Below are positions 53,592 to 61,820 of a stretch of DNA of 64,000 nt, one piece after another. Both the position numbers and the translations under genes were made by a program. This DNA comes from Mucilaginibacter sp. SG564 (GTDB lineage Bacteria > Bacteroidota > Bacteroidia > Sphingobacteriales > Sphingobacteriaceae): assembly GCF_013149275.1 (NCBI RefSeq), contig NZ_JABGNA010000012.1, positions 124,001 to 188,000 on the forward strand, read 5' to 3'. The stretch's first letter is position 1, and each line of letters opens with the position of its first letter. The notes below the pieces were generated by a model. It searched no databases, was not told the DNA's origin, and worked only from the letters and a program-made list of their open reading frames with translations.

Positions 53592-54218
53592 ATGGGTATC
53601 ATTAATTACGCTACTTTTATTGTCGCCTCCTTTTTGTTTATCATTTCGCCGGGTATAGACACGGTTTTTATTTTGAACAAATCCATTGCACAGGGGCACA
53701 AAGCCGGCATATACGCTACGCTGGGCATCACCACTGGTGTATTGGTACATACTACGTTGGCCGCGTTCGGCTTATCGCTCATCCTGGCACAATCGGCTAT
53801 GGCTTTCAGCATCATCAAGTACGCGGGAGCGGCCTATCTGATCGGCATGGGTATCTCCAAATTATTCGCCGGTGGTAACATGATCAAACAGGAGGGACAA
53901 ACACCATTAGTTTCAGTCCGAAAAACCTATGTTTCAGCAGTTTTCACCAATGTACTCAATCCCAAGGTGGCTATCTTTTTCCTGGCATTTTTCCCGCAAT
54001 TTATACAACCCGCATATATTCATAATGCCCGGCCATTTATTTTCCTGGGGACAACCTATGCCGTTATGGGTTTGCTATGGCTTTTGGTATTAACTTTCTT
54101 TGCAGGATCATTCTCGGTTAAACTCAAAAACAGCCCGTTTATAGGCACCTGGCTCAATAAATTTTCGGCTGTAGCTTTTGTGCTGATGGGGATTAAAATT
54201 GCTTTTACCAAGAGATAA
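53592..54218 (+). CDS. LysE/RhtB-family exporter
   Basis: A 208-residue inner-membrane protein with about six helices, the usual size for LysE/RhtB amino-acid exporters. The first helix holds the family motif SPGIDTVFILNKSIAQGHKA (ISPGPDT-like), and FTNVLNPKVAIFFLAFFPQF is the second block. It may export amino acids or homoserine lactone-like compounds, or relieve dipeptide overload. It is a single-gene unit. The start is fixed by the N-terminal helix, which begins at once after Met1, and by the promoter box just upstream. Confidence 0.92.
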   Translation: MGIINYATFIVASFLFIISPGIDTVFILNKSIAQGHKAGIYATLGITTGVLVHTTLAAFGLSLILAQSAMAFSIIKYAGAAYLIGMGISKLFAGGNMIKQEGQTPLVSVRKTYVSAVFTNVLNPKVAIFFLAFFPQFIQPAYIHNARPFIFLGTTYAVMGLLWLLVLTFFAGSFSVKLKNSPFIGTWLNKFSAVAFVLMGIKIAFTKR

Positions 54219-54779
54219 TTCCATCACTATTAGCTTAGGTCGACCTTCATAAACACAGCAAAAAGTGGGTTTACATGGGTTTACACTTTTCAGCGTAAAT
54301 TTCATATTAAATACCTGAAAATCAATTAATTAAATTTATTTTAATGAAAAAAGTGTAAACCCACTTTTTACACCATAGAGTGTTGTGTTTTTATGCTTCA
54401 CAATATACACTAACGAAAACGTTATCGTAAATAAATACCTGAAAATAAGCTTTTTATAAAAGCTTATAAATAAATTTGATTTAACCACTAATTAACCTAC
54501 GCTTTACAAACCCAATTCTTTTTGGCAACACCTTCCGGGTAGTTTGTTGCTATTGTCTGCGCTTTTTAAAACCAATTTTACATAACATAAACCAATTTTA
54601 AAATGACAAGAAACCCCGCTTTAACATCCGGCTGATGATACTGCCGTTTTGCAGGTATAGCTATATAAAAAGCAAGGCATTTCGGAGTGCTGTTGCTACA
54701 CCTTTATCAGGGTGTTCGTCATAGATATACAGATCAAAAAAATAAATTAACCAAACCTATAAACCAAATTTCTTGAGCT
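54219..54779. promoter_or_regulatory. Palindrome-rich regulatory region before alginate-lyase-like gene
   Basis: No gene was found in these 561 bases. From left to right: a long inverted repeat (54251-54290 with 54347-54390), a LacI-type operator-like 16-mer at 54413-54428, a perfect 10-base-arm palindrome ATAAGCTTTT/AAAAGCTTAT at 54445-54467, and a full -7 box TAAATTTG at 54471-54478. The transcript would have a leader of about 290 bases. Confidence 0.6.
54413..54428. promoter_or_regulatory. LacI-family operator candidate
   Basis: ACGAAAACGTTATCGT is palindromic at 14 of 16 positions with the central CG of LacI/PurR/CcpA-type operators. It lies 43 bases upstream of the TAAATTTG box, the only such site noticed in the window. 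No LacI-family gene is in the window. Confidence 0.5.
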
Positions 54780-56333
54780 ATGAAAAAGAAAACCACCTAC
54801 TGGCTGGCTTTTGCCTGCCTGTTTGCCCTGTGCACGTTGTTGTGCCAGTGTAAAAAATCAACTGTTAAAGGCAATACACCCGATGCCGCACCGCAAACCA
54901 GTCCGCGCGCGGTAACCACTTTTATCCATCCCGGCGTGATCAATACCCAGGCCAATCTTGATCTGATCGCCTCGCAGGTAAACAGTGGCGATGCCACCCG
55001 TACGGCCGCTTACCAAAAAGTGCTTGATTTTATCAGCAACAATGCCCTGCCCACCCAATTTTACACTACGGTTTATGTAGGATCGAACGGGCATACGAGC
55101 CCGTCCAAAAGTCAGATCCGTAAGGATGCCGAACTGGCTTACGCGCTGGCCCTGCGTTTTGCCAAAACAGCCGATATTACCTACGCCAACCAATGTATCG
55201 CGATATTGAACGGTTGGTCATACACCTTCCAGAACTACGCCCCTATTGATGCCTCTGACAATCCTAACCAACCTGCCCTGGAAGCCTCCTGGACCACACC
55301 CAGCTTTGTAGCCGCGGCCGAAATTATCCGTTATTACAAACCCAATGGCGTATCGGCCAATTGGTCTACCGCGGATATTAACAAGTTTAACGACTATCTG
55401 AACAATGTAAAAAACAACTACATCAACAACGTACCTGCCTATAATAACAACTGGAATGTATCTGCCGGTTATGCTAAAATGGCCATCGGCGTTTTCCTGA
55501 ACAGTGCCAGCGTTTTCCAGGCAGGTGAAGACGCGATCAACGCCGTTTTACCCCAGGTGATACAAAGCAACGGTACCATGCCCGAGCTTTGCGACCGCCA
55601 GGATTGCGTGCATTACCAGTATTCGTTAACCGGCTTAACCTATGCCGCCGAAATAGCTAATATGCAGGGCGACGGCTCATTGTACACCGCACTTTCCAGC
55701 CGCATCAGCGCCGGGTACGATTTTGAGCGCAGCGCTTATAACCAAAGTACCGGCTGTAACTATTGCTCCACCTCCAGCCCTATTTTCCCGGGTGTTGAGG
55801 TGGCTTACTATCATTATGGTACCGCCAATATGCTGTCATTACGTAACCAGCAGGACCCACTGGGTGTGCCTAATGATAATACCTTTTTAGGCTTTACTTC
55901 TTATACTCACTTTAATCTGGGTGGCAGCACTACGCCGCCAACAGGTTCAAATCCACCAATCGGATCGGTTATTTCCCTTAAAGGTTTCAATAATGCCTAT
56001 GTAAGCGGCGAAAATGGCACTACAGCCATGACCTGTACCCGTACCACTGCCGGTGATACAGAGCATTTTACCGTGATTGATGCTGGCGGCGGCAAAATTT
56101 CCCTGCGCAGCAAGGCCAAATTTGTATCCTCAGAAAATGGTACCATGGCCATTACCTGTAACCGGGCAACAGCCAGCGATTGGGAAAAATTCGACTGGAT
56201 AACCACGCCCGATGGCAAGGTTACCCTGCGTGGCAATAACGGCAAATTCATCAGCAGCGAAAATGGCACCCAGGCCATGACCTGCAACCGGGCTACAGCC
56301 TCGGGCTGGGAATCATTTACCGTTGGTCAGTAA
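54780..56333 (+). CDS. Alginate-lyase-family lipoprotein with fascin-like C-terminus
   Basis: A 517-residue lipoprotein; the signal peptide ends in LLCQC (Cys22 or Cys24). Residues 60-340 resemble the alginate lyase (alpha/alpha barrel) superfamily: NALPTQFYTTVYVGSNGH, YNNNWNVSAGYAKMAIGVFL and CVHYQYSLTGL include the Asn, His and Tyr expected near the uronate site. The last 120 residues are three fascin-like beta-trefoil repeats, each with SENGTxAMTCNRATA, probably carbohydrate-binding. It would cut an acidic polysaccharide at the cell surface. A LacI-type operator and other palindromes precede it. Exact substrate is unknown. Confidence 0.82.
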   Translation: MKKKTTYWLAFACLFALCTLLCQCKKSTVKGNTPDAAPQTSPRAVTTFIHPGVINTQANLDLIASQVNSGDATRTAAYQKVLDFISNNALPTQFYTTVYVGSNGHTSPSKSQIRKDAELAYALALRFAKTADITYANQCIAILNGWSYTFQNYAPIDASDNPNQPALEASWTTPSFVAAAEIIRYYKPNGVSANWSTADINKFNDYLNNVKNNYINNVPAYNNNWNVSAGYAKMAIGVFLNSASVFQAGEDAINAVLPQVIQSNGTMPELCDRQDCVHYQYSLTGLTYAAEIANMQGDGSLYTALSSRISAGYDFERSAYNQSTGCNYCSTSSPIFPGVEVAYYHYGTANMLSLRNQQDPLGVPNDNTFLGFTSYTHFNLGGSTTPPTGSNPPIGSVISLKGFNNAYVSGENGTTAMTCTRTTAGDTEHFTVIDAGGGKISLRSKAKFVSSENGTMAITCNRATASDWEKFDWITTPDGKVTLRGNNGKFISSENGTQAMTCNRATASGWESFTVGQ

Positions 56334-56348
56334 AAAATAAATTATATC

Positions 56349-56381
56349 ACAAAGCCCTTAGCACTTAAGCGGGGGCTTTGT
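56349..56381 (+). terminator. Terminator of the alginate-lyase-family gene
   Basis: ACAAAGCCC pairs with GGGCTTTGT across a loop of about 15 bases, 16 bases past the stop codon. The T-run is weak. Confidence 0.6.
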
Positions 56382-56636
56382 ACAAAAACTTTTTAAAGTT
56401 CTATTTTAACATTTTTCTGCTCTAAAACGACAAAAAAGGGGCCGAAAAAACTCAAAATTTATTCGGAAACATTCGTTTTAACAATTTTCGGCAAATTTTT
56501 GATGGGCTTTTTATGATTTAAAAAGTTTTAAATCATAGCATAGCTTTTTTTGCTCGCGATGATTTCCCCATTCCATAACCCCCTTCCTCCCCTTCCCCAA
56601 GGAAGGAATCGCACAAGGCCCCTATTTTTTTGATGA
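56382..56636. other. AT-rich spacer between convergent genes
   Basis: No gene was found. It holds poly-A/T stretches, repeats of TTTTAAA type and a small CCTTCC...GGAAGG hairpin near 56590-56608. Confidence 0.5.
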
Positions 56637-56710
56637 CTGTCATGCTGCCAAGTCGAAGCATGCTGGGCGCGACTCCGCGCCCTACCCTTCGACGGAGCTC
56701 AGGGTGACAG
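56637..56710. repeat. Dispersed imperfect palindrome, copy 6
   Basis: CTGTCATGCTGCCAAGTCGA pairs imperfectly with an arm ending GAGCTCAGGGTGACAG, and an inner GGGCGCG/CGCGCCC stem is nested inside. It lies between the convergent alginate-lyase-like and PmoA-like genes and closely resembles copy 2. Confidence 0.8.
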
Positions 56711-56728
56711 CACTCCTTTTACACCATA

Positions 56729-57766
56729 TTACTTCTTCCCAAAGCTCCCGGCCAGTTCATTCAATTTTGCTGCGCTAATGGTTTGCCCACCATTGCTGAT
56801 CACGATGCGGTAGCGGAACCTTACTGATTCGCCTTTTTTAAGGGTCAGGTTCTTTTCTGATTTGCCGTTGGTAAAAATCTTTTCACCCAAGGGGTTGGCC
56901 GCGAACAGTCCATAGCCGCGGGCATGCCAGAAGGTTGGGTAGTTTACATTTTTAGGATGATCAATAATGGCTATGCTTACCGAATCGGTACCCATCTTGC
57001 CGTAAACCTTGCACCATACACCCCGCGTGCTCCAGGCATCGTTGCCTGTTTTGCCTTCGCTGGTGAGGTAGGTACCGTTGGCGATATGGTCCTTGCCGCC
57101 TTTTACAACGGTTACATTACCTTTATCGTCGGTATATTTTTGGTCGGCGGTATCGGGGATCTGCAGTTCATGGGCAAAACGCAAACCCAGCAAGCCGTCT
57201 TTGGCATCTTTAAACAAGGCGTCTTTATCGGCGGTCAGCGTAGTGTAGCGATCGATAATGCGTTGATGATCATCGCCACTAAATTCAAAGCGGGTGATTT
57301 CTTCCAGGATCACCTCCTTTTGTTGATTTATCCAGTTGGCGTGGTAGCTCAGTACACCAGTATTTCCACTCTTGGTTTCCAATATTTTATCCGTGCGGAT
57401 CCAGCCGTAAGCGTGCTTTTTGCTTTGAGGGATAGCGTAGGAATTGTTCCAGAAATCGAGCCCGTTAAGGTTTTCGAAATTAAACCAGATGCCGATGTGA
57501 TGCGGATGATCAACCGGATCACCTGGGCGCGGCGCCAGCGGGAAACCACGGGTTACTACGGTGCCGCCAGCGGTATACAGGGGATACAGTACGGGTTTCT
57601 CCAGCGTATCGGGAAACAGGAAACTGGTGAAAGGTTTACCACCGATGGATATATCTATTTTGTCTTTTGATACTTTGGTGATCTTTACAGGCTCGGCCTT
57701 TTGAGCTTGTGCTAATGAGGATATCGTTGCAAGGATGGCGATGCTTAAAGTTTTTATGGTTCTCAT
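56729..57766 (-). CDS. PmoA-like (DUF6807) exported protein
   Basis: A 345-residue protein with signal peptide ending SLAQAQ (residue 22) and one DUF6807 (PmoA-named) domain: VTRGFPLAPRPGDPVDHPHH and HIGIWFNFENLNGLDFW form the conserved histidine-rich block near 75-105, and WSTRGVWCKVYGKMGTDSVS comes later. Despite the name this family is not methane monooxygenase. In Bacteroidota it typically lies beside Gfo/Idh/MocA oxidoreductases in carbohydrate loci, as it does here, 371 bases away on the same strand with a repeat composite between. Function unknown. Confidence 0.87.
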   Translation of the reverse strand: MRTIKTLSIAILATISSLAQAQKAEPVKITKVSKDKIDISIGGKPFTSFLFPDTLEKPVLYPLYTAGGTVVTRGFPLAPRPGDPVDHPHHIGIWFNFENLNGLDFWNNSYAIPQSKKHAYGWIRTDKILETKSGNTGVLSYHANWINQQKEVILEEITRFEFSGDDHQRIIDRYTTLTADKDALFKDAKDGLLGLRFAHELQIPDTADQKYTDDKGNVTVVKGGKDHIANGTYLTSEGKTGNDAWSTRGVWCKVYGKMGTDSVSIAIIDHPKNVNYPTFWHARGYGLFAANPLGEKIFTNGKSEKNLTLKKGESVRFRYRIVISNGGQTISAAKLNELAGSFGKK

Positions 57767-57800
57767 AGTATGGTTATAAGGTTAAATAAACACGCGGTAT

Positions 57801-58001
57801 CGACTCACCCCGACATCGCTGCGCTTGTCACCCCTCTCTCCGCTTCGCGCATAGAGGGGAGGAAAAGAACAAAGACTTTTGGATCAAAGAGCAAGGACAG
57901 AACAAAACGGTCTTTGTTCCTTACTCCAAAAATCCTTCTACCCCTCTTTCCGCCGCAGGCGAAGAGAGGGTGGTCCGGCGAAGCGTAGACCGGGTGAGTC
58001 G
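57801..58001. repeat. Nested palindromic composite A
   Basis: Outer arms CGACTCACCC (57801-57810) and GGGTGAGTCG (57992-58001), middle arms CACCCCTCTCTCC (57829-57841) with GAAGAGAGGGTG (57961-57972), and inner arms AACAAAGAC (57868-57876) with GTCTTTGTT (57910-57918) nest symmetrically. Confidence 0.7.
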
Positions 58002-58033
58002 GCTATGCGTCATGCTAATTTTGCGCTCGTGGG

Positions 58034-58126
58034 CTCCCCTCTTGAGAGGGGCAGGGGTGTGTTTCTTCGCTTTCATAAACACACCCCGCCAATTCACAAA
58101 CCAACGCGCCCCCTCTCAAGAGGGGA
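58034..58126. repeat. Nested palindromic composite B
   Basis: Two self-palindromic blocks, CCCCTCTTGAGAGGGG (58036-58051) and CCCCTCTCAAGAGGGG (about 58110-58126), flank a GGGGTGT/ACACCCC stem. It adjoins composite A and the oxidoreductase stop. Confidence 0.7.
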
Positions 58127-58137
58127 ACTATAAAAAA

Positions 58138-59493
58138 TCAATATTTAAACACCTTTCCATTAGCCATTACTTCCTGCGTAGCCTCGTCAAAAGTGGCTTT
58201 GTAGCCGGTATGCACGGCGGCATTGGTCATGATATTGGCTATGGAATGACTGTAGCCTGCTTCGACAGGGGCATGCGGTTCCTTACGGCTGCGTACGCTT
58301 TCCATCCAGTTGCGCACGTGGTTGGAGGTAAGCACATCGCCGCCGGTATTGGCCGATGCAACCACCTTTTCGGTATTGGCCAGGCTGATCTCGGGCAGCA
58401 GGTTGGCCTGCATATGCATGGCATCGGCCATTTTCTGGGTCAAACCACCCTCTGGCGAAACTTTGTTGGTGTTCAGGTTCAGTTCGCCACCGTTGGAGTA
58501 ATAGATTTCGGCCGGGTGCTCATCGCCATTGTGCATGCGCGAGCCAAAAGTTACCTGAAAACCTGTGGAAGGATCATCCAGCGGACCATAATCAAACGCA
58601 GCTAAAATGGTATCCCAGTTTCTGCGGCCGTCCTTCCATACATATATACCCCCATTGGCTACCACGCTGCGCGGATGTTTTAAGCCGGTAAACCAGTGTA
58701 CGGTATCAATCTGGTGGCTCATCCATTGGCCAGCCAAACCCGATGAGTATGGCCAGAATAATCTAAACTCTAAATATTTACGCGGATCAAAAGCCTCATA
58801 AGGGCGGTTCATGATAAAGCGTTTCCAATCGGTGTCTTCTTCTTTGAGCAAACCCAGCAGATCCGGTCTGCGCCAGCGGCCCGGTTGATTCACGTTCCAG
58901 GTTAGTTCCACCATGGTGATCGGACCAAACTTGCCCGAGCGTATAAAATCATTAGCCGCATGGTAATTGGCCCCGCTGCGGCGCTGTGAGCCTATCTGTA
59001 CAATTTTGCCCGATTCCTTTACCGCTTTGAGGGCGGCGCGGTTATCTTCCATGGTTTCGGCAAAAGGTTTTTCTACATAGGCATCGCAGCCGGCTTTTAC
59101 CGCCTCGATGGTGTGGCGTGCGTGCTGAAAATCGGCCGTGCTGATAAACACCGCATCGACCGCTTTGCTGTCATACATTTCCTCGTTATTGCGATAGGCC
59201 TTTACATCGTGCTGCATCTTCTCTTTCCAGATGGCGGCTCCTTCTTCACGTCGCCGTTTCCAGATATCAGATACGCCAACCACCTCAAAGTTGAGTTCCT
59301 TGTAATGGTTCATAAAGCTGGGGATATGTGAGCTACGGTGACGGTCTGAAAAGCCCACAACGCCCACCCGCACACGATCGTTGGCACCGATGATACGTTT
59401 ATAGCTTTTGGCGCTCCAGCTGTTTTTGGCAAGCATTACACCGGCACCCGCCAGCGCGGCCTGCCTGATAAAAGTACGGCGTGATTTTTCCAT
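58138..59493 (-). CDS. Gfo/Idh/MocA-family oxidoreductase, Tat-exported
   Basis: A 451-residue NAD(P)-dependent oxidoreductase with a Tat signal, SRRTFIRQAALAGAG at 4-18, so it acts outside the cytoplasm with tightly bound cofactor. The Rossmann domain starts VRVGVVGFSDRH; VEKPFAETMEDNRAALKAVK carries the conserved EKP lysine, followed by GSQRRSGANYH and the C-terminal beta-sheet domain. Such enzymes act on sugars or sugar-like polyols. It is transcribed ahead of the PmoA-like gene with a palindromic composite between. No promoter box is evident. Substrate is not predictable. Confidence 0.92.
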   Translation of the reverse strand: MEKSRRTFIRQAALAGAGVMLAKNSWSAKSYKRIIGANDRVRVGVVGFSDRHRSSHIPSFMNHYKELNFEVVGVSDIWKRRREEGAAIWKEKMQHDVKAYRNNEEMYDSKAVDAVFISTADFQHARHTIEAVKAGCDAYVEKPFAETMEDNRAALKAVKESGKIVQIGSQRRSGANYHAANDFIRSGKFGPITMVELTWNVNQPGRWRRPDLLGLLKEEDTDWKRFIMNRPYEAFDPRKYLEFRLFWPYSSGLAGQWMSHQIDTVHWFTGLKHPRSVVANGGIYVWKDGRRNWDTILAAFDYGPLDDPSTGFQVTFGSRMHNGDEHPAEIYYSNGGELNLNTNKVSPEGGLTQKMADAMHMQANLLPEISLANTEKVVASANTGGDVLTSNHVRNWMESVRSRKEPHAPVEAGYSHSIANIMTNAAVHTGYKATFDEATQEVMANGKVFKY

Positions 59494-59991
59494 GAAGAAT
59501 AGGTAAATTGGTTAAAAATGACTGGTCGGCTTTGACCAGCCAAACCAAATATCGAAGAAAACTTATAGAAAAGCCAACATTTTAACTGTTAATGCTACAA
59601 GAATATACGGAAACGATTGCGTAAAGGGGTTGTTACAAAAGGGTTGATACGTCCTAAACGCTATTGCTACCTCAAGCGTCCCACTTGTGGCCACCGTGCT
59701 TAGTTACTGTACAAATAAAGACTGCAACCGAACCACAAGCGAGACGTATGCGGTAGCAAAGGCAAGATCAATCGTCATTAGTTAACAGTTTTGCAAACCC
59801 CATCGGGGTTAAAGCTTTGTAGAGAAATTCGGTTGTGAAAATCAGTGCCGTAGGTACTGGACTCAGGTTGCATACCTGCGGCATGCTTAAATGCTTCTGG
59901 TTGGTTTTCTACAAAGCCTTTACTTCTCGGGAATATCCGTTGCCGGTACACGCATGCCTTAACCTATCTTGTTGCCTCCGGATCTCCAAAC
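59494..59991. repeat. Repeat-filled gap with two palindromic elements
   Basis: First element: TTGCTACCTCAAGCGTCCCA (from 59664) pairs with an arm at 59733-59759, 22 of 27 positions. Second: GCTTTGTAGA (59814-59823) pairs with TCTACAAAGC (59908-59917), enclosing a GTGCCGTAGGTAC/ATACCTGCGGCAT stem. A short TGGTCGGCTTTGACCA hairpin lies near 59523. No gene was found. Confidence 0.65.
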
Positions 59992-60027
59992 AAAAAAGCG
60001 GCGGTCATTTTCATGACCGCCGCTTTT
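59992..60027 (-). terminator. Intrinsic terminator of the OmpA-family gene
   Basis: AAAAGCGGCGGTCAT and ATGACCGCCGCTTTT pair perfectly around TTTC and are flanked by A- and T-runs. Confidence 0.9.
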
Positions 60028-60046
60028 ACATCATTACTTATGCTTA

Positions 60047-60925
60047 TTATTTCTGTGGTGCTATAGGCTGTGGCGCTGGCGCTTTGCCTATCAGATCCAT
60101 AAACTGATCCAGTTTTGGCGTAATGATAATTTGTGTACGCCTGTTTTGGGCTTTACCGGTTGGGGTACTGTTATCAGCAATCGGGTTGTATTCACCACGA
60201 CCGCCAGCTGTTAAGCGTTTAGGATCAACCTGGTAATTGTTTTGCAGGGCCTGCACAACTGATGATGCACGCAGCGCGCTCAGATCCCAGTTGTTGCGGA
60301 TATTTTTCTGAGAGATAGGCACATTATCGGTATTACCTTCTATCAGCACATCATAATTGCTGTAATCGGTAATGATCTTGGCAATTTTGCTTAGGGTTGC
60401 GCCTGCCTTGTCTGATATTTCATAGCTGCCAGATTTGTACAGCATGTTATCAGACAGCGAAATGTAAACCACACCTTTCAATACCTTCACATCAACATCC
60501 TGTGTTTCCTGCGGACTTAATGAACGGGTAAGGTTATTGGTTAACACCATATTGAGCGAATCGCTTTTGCTTTTGGCATTTATCAGCTGCTGAATGTAAC
60601 GGTTTGAGCTGTTGATCTCATCAACCAGTTTAGAGATATTCACGCTACCCTGGTTGCTGGAATTTAAACATTTATCCAGCGCATCCTGCAAGGCTTTTAC
60701 GTTCGACCTTTCGGACTTGAGCTGATCTTCCAGGCTGCTTACCCGACCATTGGCTACGGCCAGCGCCTGTTCGCTGGTTTGATACTTCACGCTCAGATCG
60801 CGGGTGCTGTTCTGAAGCTGGGTATAGTTGGCATCCAGCTCTTTGTATTTTTTGGTGCTTACGCAACTTTGTCCAAGAACTGCTACTACAAGCAGCCCCA
60901 GGATGGATATTCGATATTTCATCAT
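60047..60925 (-). CDS. OmpA-family peptidoglycan-binding lipoprotein
   Basis: A 292-residue lipoprotein: signal peptide and lipobox VLGQSC (Cys21), then a coiled coil of about 100 residues (SVKYQTSEQALAVANGRVSS), and an OmpA/MotB domain at about 150-275. EGNTDNVPISQKNIRNNWDL, LSALRASSVVQAL and GGRGEYNPIADN are the peptidoglycan-contact blocks. It tethers the outer membrane to the cell wall. It is a single gene with a strong terminator. The C-terminus PAPQPIAPQK is a short Pro-rich tail. Confidence 0.93.
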   Translation of the reverse strand: MMKYRISILGLLVVAVLGQSCVSTKKYKELDANYTQLQNSTRDLSVKYQTSEQALAVANGRVSSLEDQLKSERSNVKALQDALDKCLNSSNQGSVNISKLVDEINSSNRYIQQLINAKSKSDSLNMVLTNNLTRSLSPQETQDVDVKVLKGVVYISLSDNMLYKSGSYEISDKAGATLSKIAKIITDYSNYDVLIEGNTDNVPISQKNIRNNWDLSALRASSVVQALQNNYQVDPKRLTAGGRGEYNPIADNSTPTGKAQNRRTQIIITPKLDQFMDLIGKAPAPQPIAPQK

Positions 60926-61113
60926 TTGATTTTTTTTATGCTTAAATATAGTACAATAAAGAATAACTAATCAGCCGCCATAAAGTTTGTTTACACATAA
61001 ATGGCAACAGCTTGTTAACGCTCATTTATGCAGTAAAGTACATGTATCTGTTACAAAGCGATAAACTTATTTCCTATCTTGGCGGCACATTTTTCTAATT
61101 ACCTATCTAACAA

Positions 61114-61746
61114 ATGAAAACATCTTTTAACAAAAAAATCAAACTAACCGCTATGATCTGCCTGTTTGCCGCTACCGGCGCTTTTGCGCAAAGTAATCCC
61201 GAGATGAAATGGTTTAACAAGCCAACCAAAGCGGCCGAAGGGAATGCCCAAAAATTCACTTTTACGGTTGATCCGGGTACCGATTACTGGCAGGTTACAC
61301 ATTACGGCTTTAAGCGCGACAATGGTCCGTTTTACTACCAGGAAGCGGAGGGTAATTTTGAGGCCAGCGTAAAGATCACCGGTAGCTACCATGAACTGTT
61401 TCACCAGGCCGGACTAATGATCCGCATCGACGAAAAAAACTGGATCAAAACCGGTATTGAGTATGTTGATGGCGTGCAGAATGTAAGCGCTGTGGTAACC
61501 CGCGAAGTGTCAGACTGGTCGGTTGTGCCGCGTCATGACAGTCCGAAATCGGTATGGTTAAAGCTGCTGCGTAAAGGCGATTATGTAGAGATCAAATACT
61601 CTTTTGACGGGCAAAAATTTGATATGCTGCGCCTGGCTTATTTCCCGCCTAATGTAAAGGCCGAAATTGGTATGGTAGCCGCCGCGCCGGGTAAACTGAG
61701 CTTCCCGGTAACTTTCGAGAATTTTAAAGTTGAAGCTGTTAAATAA
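61114..61746 (+). CDS. DUF1349 exported lectin-fold protein
   Basis: A 210-residue exported protein with signal peptide ending TGAFAQ (residue 26) and a DUF1349 concanavalin-like domain: KWFNKPTKAAEGNAQKFTFT, YYQEAEGNFEASVKITG, AGLMIRIDEKNWIKTGIEYV are the family blocks. Such domains bind sugars or act as regulators of unknown mechanism. It is monocistronic, with a TATCTTGG box (one mismatch) upstream and a perfect terminator after. A link to the sugar genes at 51-59 kb is possible but not shown. Confidence 0.88.
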   Translation: MKTSFNKKIKLTAMICLFAATGAFAQSNPEMKWFNKPTKAAEGNAQKFTFTVDPGTDYWQVTHYGFKRDNGPFYYQEAEGNFEASVKITGSYHELFHQAGLMIRIDEKNWIKTGIEYVDGVQNVSAVVTREVSDWSVVPRHDSPKSVWLKLLRKGDYVEIKYSFDGQKFDMLRLAYFPPNVKAEIGMVAAAPGKLSFPVTFENFKVEAVK

Positions 61747-61761
61747 GTAAAAGCTTTTAAT

Positions 61762-61797
61762 AAAAAGCCCCTTAACCATCAGGTTAAGGGGCTTTTG
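61762..61797. terminator. Bidirectional intrinsic terminator
   Basis: AAAAGCCCCTTAACC and GGTTAAGGGGCTTTT pair perfectly around a 4-base loop. It lies between the convergent DUF1349 and DUF3078 genes. Confidence 0.9.
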
Positions 61798-61820
61798 TTT
61801 TATGACGAATACCAAACGGC

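Noticed and set aside
57767..58137. Coding frames in the gap between PmoA-like and oxidoreductase genes
   Set aside because: The frames run through nested palindromes and have compositions unlike proteins.
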